Shown in pieces: positions 57,830 through 64,000 of a stretch of 64,000 nt of DNA. This DNA comes from Escarpia spicata. Taxonomy: Eukaryota > Annelida > Polychaeta > Sabellida > Siboglinidae. A program made the position numbers and the translations under genes. The notes below the pieces were generated by a model. It made no database searches. It was not told the origin of the DNA and saw nothing but the letters and a program-made list of their open reading frames with translations. Position 1 is the first letter of the stretch. Each line of letters begins with the position of its first letter. Where the stretch lies: contig OZ023206.1 of NCBI GenBank assembly GCA_963995525.1, positions 68,992,223-69,056,222 of the forward strand, in the 5' to 3' direction.

Positions 57830-58726
57830 AATCATTTTAGTTTATTTAAGACACATGGCGTCCTTGAAAACCTATTTTATACTTTTTATGTGACTTTTCC
57901 TGTTACATTGTTCATTAAACATTATTTCCAGAAAGTTAAATTCTGTCATTCTATCGACAGTAGTGTTATCTATGGTTAGTAATGGGTAAGCCACGCTTTT
58001 TTCTTTTAGCTGTTTTTGAAAAGCATCTACTTAGTTTTGATTAGGTTAAGAGATAATTTGTTAAGTTTTAGCCATTTACTAATTTTATTTAGTTGTGTTT
58101 ACAACAGATTCTACGTTACAAATGTTTTCACACTTTGAAAATTAGTCAAGTGTACTTGACAGGGTGGTATCATCGGCATACAGTATGAAATTAAACTTTT
58201 GGCTGGCCTTGGCAGTCATTAATATATATATATATTGTAATAAACAACATGGACCTAAAATCGAGCCTTGATGTACGCCTGTTGAAATATTATGCATATC
58301 TGATTTTATATCCTCTATTTCAACACATTGTTTTCTATTTGTTAGATAATTTCTAATTAAGCTTAATGCTACTCCTTTTATTTCAATATATTCTAATTTA
58401 TTTAGTACTATTTTATGATCCAGGGTATCGAAAGCTTTAGAAAGGTCCAGATAAATATTTATAGCAATTTCATTTCTATCCATGTGTGTCATTATCCTAT
58501 TGGTTAATTCAAGGACAGCAAATGCAGTGCTCTGTTCCTTTCTAAATCCATATTGGTTTTCGAACAAGAGATTTTGTATTTTGAAAAATGAATCTAGCTG
58601 TTTGTAAATTATCTTTTCAACTACTTTTGATATAACTGGTAAGAGTGATATTGGTCTGTAATTGCTGAATTGGGTATCGTCACCTTTTAGTCCTTTGGCC
58701 GAGGTCCAAGGGACTATTGCCATCAC
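57830..58726 (-). pseudogene. LINE reverse transcriptase fragment, right of the nested Gypsy
   Basis: Open frame 58726-58142 with RT motifs FSNYRPISLLPVISKVVEKI, QYGFRKEQST, INIYLDLSKAFDTLDHK, GVHQGSILGP and ILYADDTTL. A (TA)n tract replaces part of the sequence between motifs B and C. Degenerate sequence follows to 57830 and resumes at 54858 beyond the Gypsy element. This LINE is distinct from copies A-D. Confidence 0.8.
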
Positions 58727-58787
58727 TCTGCGTCCGCCGTCCGACGTCCGCCGTTAGCTGCCGTATCTCGGAAACCGTTCAGCAACT

Positions 58788-59168
58788 TTTTCTCAAATTT
58801 TGCAAAGACATATCTTAGGGCACTGCCACTATGCACGAGAAATCTGTATTTGATTGAATCATTCTAAGGGCTCCCTGGGGCCTCCAAGGACCCCAAAACT
58901 GGTAAAAATTTAACATATTGCCTATTTTTTCAAAAACTGCGCAGCAACTTTGTTTCTAATTTTGCATATACATTTCAGGTGGTAGTGTCACTGTACACAA
59001 GAAATCTGTATTTGATTGAATCATTCTAAGGGCACCTAATGACCCCTCCAAAAGACCCCAAAACTGGTAAATTTTCACATTCTGTGTATTTTTTTAAAAA
59101 CTCTTAAGTAACTTTTTCTCTAATTTTGCATATACATTTCATGTGGTAGTGCGACTGTACACAAGATG
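58788..59168. repeat. ~155-bp tandem repeat, about 2.4 copies
   Basis: Each unit runs from aacttt(t/g)(t/c)tctaattttgca through gaaatctgtatttgattgaa and tcattctaagggc to ccccaaaactggtaa. A further single unit is near 60885-60965, and inverted units lie at 47990-48260. Confidence 0.75.
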
Positions 59169-60559
59169 GTCTACTGCGGCAGCAGATCTATCATGCTTCC
59201 AGTCCTTTTGTTCAACTAATCCCTTTTCCCACAACATCTGTCACCTCACTGTGGCTGACTGGCTGAAAGTGTGACTAATCTGTAATTGGTCACTGGCAGA
59301 GGTTTGTGTCAACACACACACAGCACCATCTAGACCCCTGAACAGTTGTGCCTACATTCTAAGGGGTCATCCTGAAACAACAAAATGTCAACCATTAGAA
59401 AAGTTGACATAGTTCCGCTATACACAAGGAATCTGTATAATTTTGATTGAATCATTCTAGTATCATCAGCATATAGTAGAACATACATTTGCAAGTAAAT
59501 GTCTACATCATCATCACTAAGGTTGTAAATTTCACCAGCTACCATGTCAAGTCCCTTATAATTATGACTAACGGTGTTCAAAATCATTCAGGTAAATAGC
59601 AAATAACAAAGGAGACAAGTTTTCTCCTTGTGGTAACTCTACATCACATGAGAAGCAGGCTGACACAGACCCCCAAAATGCAAAATGTTTACACTATCTA
59701 GTGGTGTGGTTTTGAGAAGGGCCTTTGAGACTATCCCCTAACAGTAGATTTTGTGTATTGTGCCAGAAACAGAGCGTTATTCCCCTTCCCAAAACATCTG
59801 TCACATGCGGAGTCTGTGTCTTGCATGGATATATATTTTATGCAGTTGTTTTATATAAGCAGGAAGTTTGTGAAATTAGTTATTCTTAGGCCACAGAAAA
59901 GTAATTCCTGGTTTCTCATCAATGCATGTATTTAAAAATATGTGCCACAACATTTTATTTTCTATTATAATTATTCCTTATTCCATTAAGACGTGGTGCA
60001 ATAAGTGAACAGTAAACATGTCAACATTTTACTTCCATCATAACCCTTAATGATCTGTAACTATGATTCACCAAAAAACATTTGATTAATAATTACCTAC
60101 AGGGTTGTTTGATTTCTGCCGGGCTGAACCTGTTTCTGCCCAGCAGAAACGGCAACAAGAGGAAATACATGCCACTGATAGGCAAATGTGTTCTTTTTAT
60201 AGAAAACGTCAGTTTCTTTATGTACCTGTCTACGTATGATAACCATGTGTCCGCCCTACTCACAATAAACAAGAAACATCACATGAATGATAAAAGGAAG
60301 ATCACTGCCACTTAACTTGTGGATTAGTATTATAAAACTACTCTGCTACTGCTTGGTGGACAGTTAATTAGTGGCTCAAGTTCAAATACATCAGGACGTT
60401 TTTCACACCTGCATGGTAGTTTAGGCTCAGTAGTGTGCTGGCAGCTACTAAACCTATAGGCTTGTGTGAAAAGGATAGTTGGCAGAAGAGCTAACTTCAA
60501 AGCACCATTGCATCCATTTAGCCAGGCAGCAGTCACACTGTCAGAGTGGCTTCTGCTAT

Positions 60560-60562
60560 GTT

Positions 60563-60593
<31 letters not shown>
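60560..60593. repeat. (TA)n microsatellite
   Basis: An uninterrupted TA run within the composite repeat. Flanking sequence matches 47180-47190 (aaacctatataattattata). Confidence 0.9.
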
Positions 60594-62136
60594 GCTTAAT
60601 GATCCCAATACACCAATCTGTTGGCACAATGTCAGATAATAGAACTACCTTGGTAGGTTAAACATCTTAACAATAACTATAATGAGATCTGTGGGGCTGT
60701 TTTTAAGTATTCATATATAACATTATCAATACCGCATGCCTTTTTGTTTTTGAGTTTTTTTATTTGCATTAGTATGTCATCTTGTGTGAATGGTCTGTTT
60801 ATGTGTAATGGCCCCCAAAAAGGATCCCAAAACTTGAATATTTTCACATTTTGCCTTTTATTCAAAAATTGTTCAGTAACTTTTTCTCTAATTTTGCATA
60901 GACATTTTATGTGGTAGTGCCACTATACGCAATACATCTGTGTTTGATTGAATCATTCTAAGGCCACCAAATGCTAAATTTGCTAACTAAAATTAATTGT
61001 CTACCTCAGAGTAGCTATATTTATATAACTTGTTGAGTATTACACCCAGCTGTGGAGCTAAGATTCTCTGCCTGCTATTGTTTGATGGAAACTGACTAAT
61101 CTGTAATTGGTCACTGGCAGAAGCTTGTGTCAACAGACAGCATTAAGCCACTAACCCTGTTAAACTGGACAGTTGCCTGTAGGTTTGAAACTGTGTCAAA
61201 CAGTGAGTCTACCTTTTGCTCTCAAACAATCTGTCCTCTTAGTTTTACACATAAAGACATAATCTGGCATAACGTGATAAGTTTTTGTAGCAGCACATTT
61301 GTACTTCCAGTGTATCATTGCAACATAACATACATACTGTGTGCCACATTTGAATGTTGTACATGTAATATTTCCATGCAATCCATTTGCATATATAATG
61401 TAAAACTTCAACAGCAGTTTTCTTCATTTTCACTTTTTGACCCCTACCATGTTCAATGCTCCATAACTTTGTCAATTTTTGTAGCAGTCATAATTTTTGA
61501 AACCGTGTAAAGCACCCTACCAAACTTTTACAAGAATGTAAGAAAACAATGTTACAATTTTTCCGACTTATCTTATATACCGGCGTCACATATATACGTA
61601 TTAGTACAAAGGACTTCAGGGCCTCTTGGCCCATTTTTTAAATTTGGAATTATAAAAATAAAATTATAAAAAATGGGGCCAAACTTTTCACATGTTCTAG
61701 ACAGAATGTCGCATATAGTTTCCCATGTTTTAACGCTGTTATTGAACTTGTTAAACAAGATTTTTAATTCAGTTGTTTGGCAGTTTGTGTGCTTGTTTTA
61801 AGTATGATGTTATAAGATATCACGTTAGTCCGAATTGTTGAATGTTCTGGTGAATCAGGCAGTCACTTTTTTAAGCTTCTTATATACGTCTCTGTATCGT
61901 ATTGATTTGGCCAGGCCAAGTGTAATCCATGTTGATTTTGTGTGCTTATATTTTTAACTTAACTATTCTGTATGGCATGTGTCAGCAGATGCCAACTGAT
62001 TAAATTTATTATAAACGTCTGTTGAAGTGATTTCATAAAATTTTATGAATTTGGAAACTGACTAATAATAATGTAGTTGACAGAATTTCGTAACGGGTGG
62101 CACTGGCGATGTCGTGCACATGATTGGTGGACATCT

Positions 62137-63060
62137 ATCACAATCACAATCACAATACTTTATTGTCCCTTGTGAGGGAAATTCATTTGGAGTGTAGAGC
62201 AGCATAATAAGACATATAAAACAAATGTACATGCAATATACACAATGTAATAATAAAAAGAGTAAAAGTTATATCGATTAAATAAATAAGTTACAACAGT
62301 TTTTAAAAAGTTAAGTTATCTCACAAATCATCTCAGGCTCACTCAGTGTCAGACTGGCAGAGATGGAGGGGAACGAAGGTCAGTTACTTATTCGTTAGTC
62401 TTATTGACGAGGGAACAAGAGTTTCGAGTACGGTTCAATTTGCAGTGAGGGAGTTGAAAGCGGCGGCCAGAAAGAAGTAGTTTATAGCATGGAAACAGGG
62501 GATGTTCAGGGTCTGAGGAGACATTCCTTCCCTTTCTCTCTGCCCGTTGCCTGTATAGATCTTCTAGACTGGTCTGCTTTTTTCCCACCACCTTGCCATT
62601 AACCCTGACTGTTCGTGTCAGAGTGTTGTGATGCACGGTACTCAGGCCGCCGTACCACACAAGAAACCCAAATGTAATAGAGCTTTCTATGTAGCATCTG
62701 TAGAAGGTTTGTAGAACATGTGTGCTGACACTGAGTGACCTGAGCTTGCGTAAGAAATACAGCTTTTGCTGGCACTTTCTGTTAATTATCGCTGTATTTT
62801 CACCAAATGTGAGCTTTGCATTAATGATAGTGCCGATATACTTGTATTCGTCTACTCTCCTTACACACTCTCCGTTAATGAATAGTCTCTTGGGAGGAGT
62901 AGGATTTTTCCTAAAATCTATTATGAGTTCTTCAGTTTTACGAACGTTCATGTCTAGGAAATGATTGTCACACCACACTGTGAAATCAGCTACAGCGCAC
63001 GCACACACTTGATCAGAGCCGGATAGGTCGATGATAGCTGTGTCATCGCTGTAACTCAAT
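62137..63060 (-). mobile_element. L2-like LINE 3' fragment
   Basis: Open frame 63059-62388 (about 223 aa). It begins at RT motif C (SYSDDTAI) and continues with the typical L2 C-terminus: DWSK-like VWCDNHFLDMNVRKTEELII, EYKYIGTIINAKLTFGENT, QQKLYFLRKLRSL and RCYIESSITFGFLVWYG. After the stop a 3' UTR leads to caatactttattgtccc and a terminal (tcacaa)n tract at 62138-62156. Cut off at its 5' side. Confidence 0.85.
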
Positions 63061-64000
63061 ATTATTTGAAAAGATTGTCTAAACTAATGTTACAACATAT
63101 TTTAAATGAGTAGAAGCCTTTTACAGTTAACATTTGTCATGTGTAGATACATATTATGGCATGGTTCTAGCAAGGACCTCCAAACTGACATTTTCATCAG
63201 AAGCTAAAACACACTGCTTAGTTGTGTTTATCGCAAAATCGAGGTAAATATAGCATACCAACTTACCAAGGCACATCTATTATCCCATACTGACCGCCCA
63301 ACTGAATGGCTTTTTAAAATCACAGTATTGTGTAATACTAATGTTCATTATCTGCAGATCACTCATTAGCGTGTATTTAAGGGTAATTACACATGTTTTG
63401 GCTACTTTACACCCTGTGACTACTATGGGTGCGTATAAAAACGCACCATCTCAAACCAGCAACAAGAAGCCGATTTAAAAGCCATTTTTCTTTGAAAACA
63501 CCAAACATCTGATTTCTGACTGCCAGATTGTTGCTTGTGTACACAAGAATGTGACATCATAAAACTGCGTGTAGTGATGTGAAGTCTTCTGTTATTTATA
63601 CTTTATTCATGAAAGTATAAAATACAAGTTCCCCAGGCACTGACACTTAGATAATATCCATAGACTGCTAATGTGCTTCACTATTCACTAGATGTAGTCT
63701 ACATGTAGAATTGGAAAATAACATAAAACAATTCCAATATCATCAAAGCTCCCCAAGGCTATACCAAAGTTATGACTTATATCTGCAGGCAGCAATGTCC
63801 AATGAGAAAACCAGTCACTGAGTCAGATATTTTGGGCTCACAAACAATTTGTTGTTTCACAGGCCAAGATGAATGACAATCAGCTATTAGATTCAGTGAA
63901 GCGTGTTGACTTGTCTGTAACAGAACTCCAGAGGGGCCCCCAAATATATCAGTAGCTTATAAACTGTTCGAGAACAATAATGCAGCACTAACAATCAGAG
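63061..64000. other. No feature recognised
   Basis: AT-rich sequence without a convincing open frame or repeat that I could match within the window. Confidence 0.4.

Larger units (their letters stand above)
58690..61660 (-). repeat. Composite LINE-derived repeat (copy 2, inverted)
   Basis: The reverse-complement order resembles 46570-48310. Blocks include the frame with IIYANGLHGNITC…HVMPDYVFMC (61411-61230), the RT N-part (FTQDDILMQIKKLKNKKACG then IDNVIYEYLKTAPQ, about 60790-60680), and RT YADD text (VLLYADDTRMIQS, about 59470). There is also a roughly 155-bp tandem repeat at 58788-59168 carrying ctgtatttgattgaatcatt. Heavily rearranged. Confidence 0.65.

Overview
The window is from an animal nuclear genome. 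Genes are split by GT-AG introns, non-coding DNA is AT-rich, and there are many microsatellites, minisatellites and transposable elements (TEs): a CR1-like LINE, an L2-like LINE, other LINE relics, a Penelope-like element, a Ty3/Gypsy element, tRNA-type SINEs and MITEs. The style suggests a marine invertebrate (lancelet, hemichordate, lophotrochozoan or similar). The sequence alone does not fix the species.

One host gene dominates. A complete lipase maturation factor 1 (LMF1) gene lies on the minus strand from 50159 (start codon) to 3951 (stop). I could assemble all 12 coding exons with consistent phases: 1,941 nt including the stop, 646 aa. Exon 3 is an 11-nt microexon. The last exon of an unidentified plus-strand gene ends at 227, tail-to-tail with LMF1. 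A decayed B-box-like coding region sits at about 53.0-54.1 kb.

Most of the rest is TEs, largely in LMF1 introns. Intron 11 (4.2-10.8 kb) holds a long CA/TG tract, a 4.7-kb element with hAT-like ends containing a 14-copy 63-bp minisatellite, and a TTAA-bounded element. Intron 10 holds a truncated Penelope-like element whose inverted terminal repeats both carry hammerhead-ribozyme-like motifs, plus SINEs. Intron 6 (16.4-30.4 kb) holds two CR1-like LINEs tail-to-tail. One is intact (ORF1 406 aa, ORF2 965 aa); the other has two nonsense mutations and a same-family insertion in its 5' UTR. Intron 3 (34.3-44.9 kb) holds a third, decayed copy whose 3' part is tandemly duplicated.

Downstream of the B-box relic (54.3-63.1 kb) there is a Gypsy deletion derivative nested in an older LINE, a composite repeat also found inverted at 46.6-48.3 kb, and an L2-like 3' fragment.

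The observations I rate highest are these. (1) A canonical -1 frameshift heptamer, UUUAAAC, lies immediately before the ORF1 stop in all four LINE copies that retain the junction, and ORF2 has no usable ATG. (2) LMF1 has an 11-nt microexon. (3) The Penelope-like element has paired hammerhead motifs, with its reading frame ending inside the ribozyme core. (4) A MITE is inserted in the exon 7 splice donor, with its target-site duplication apparently preserving the donor.
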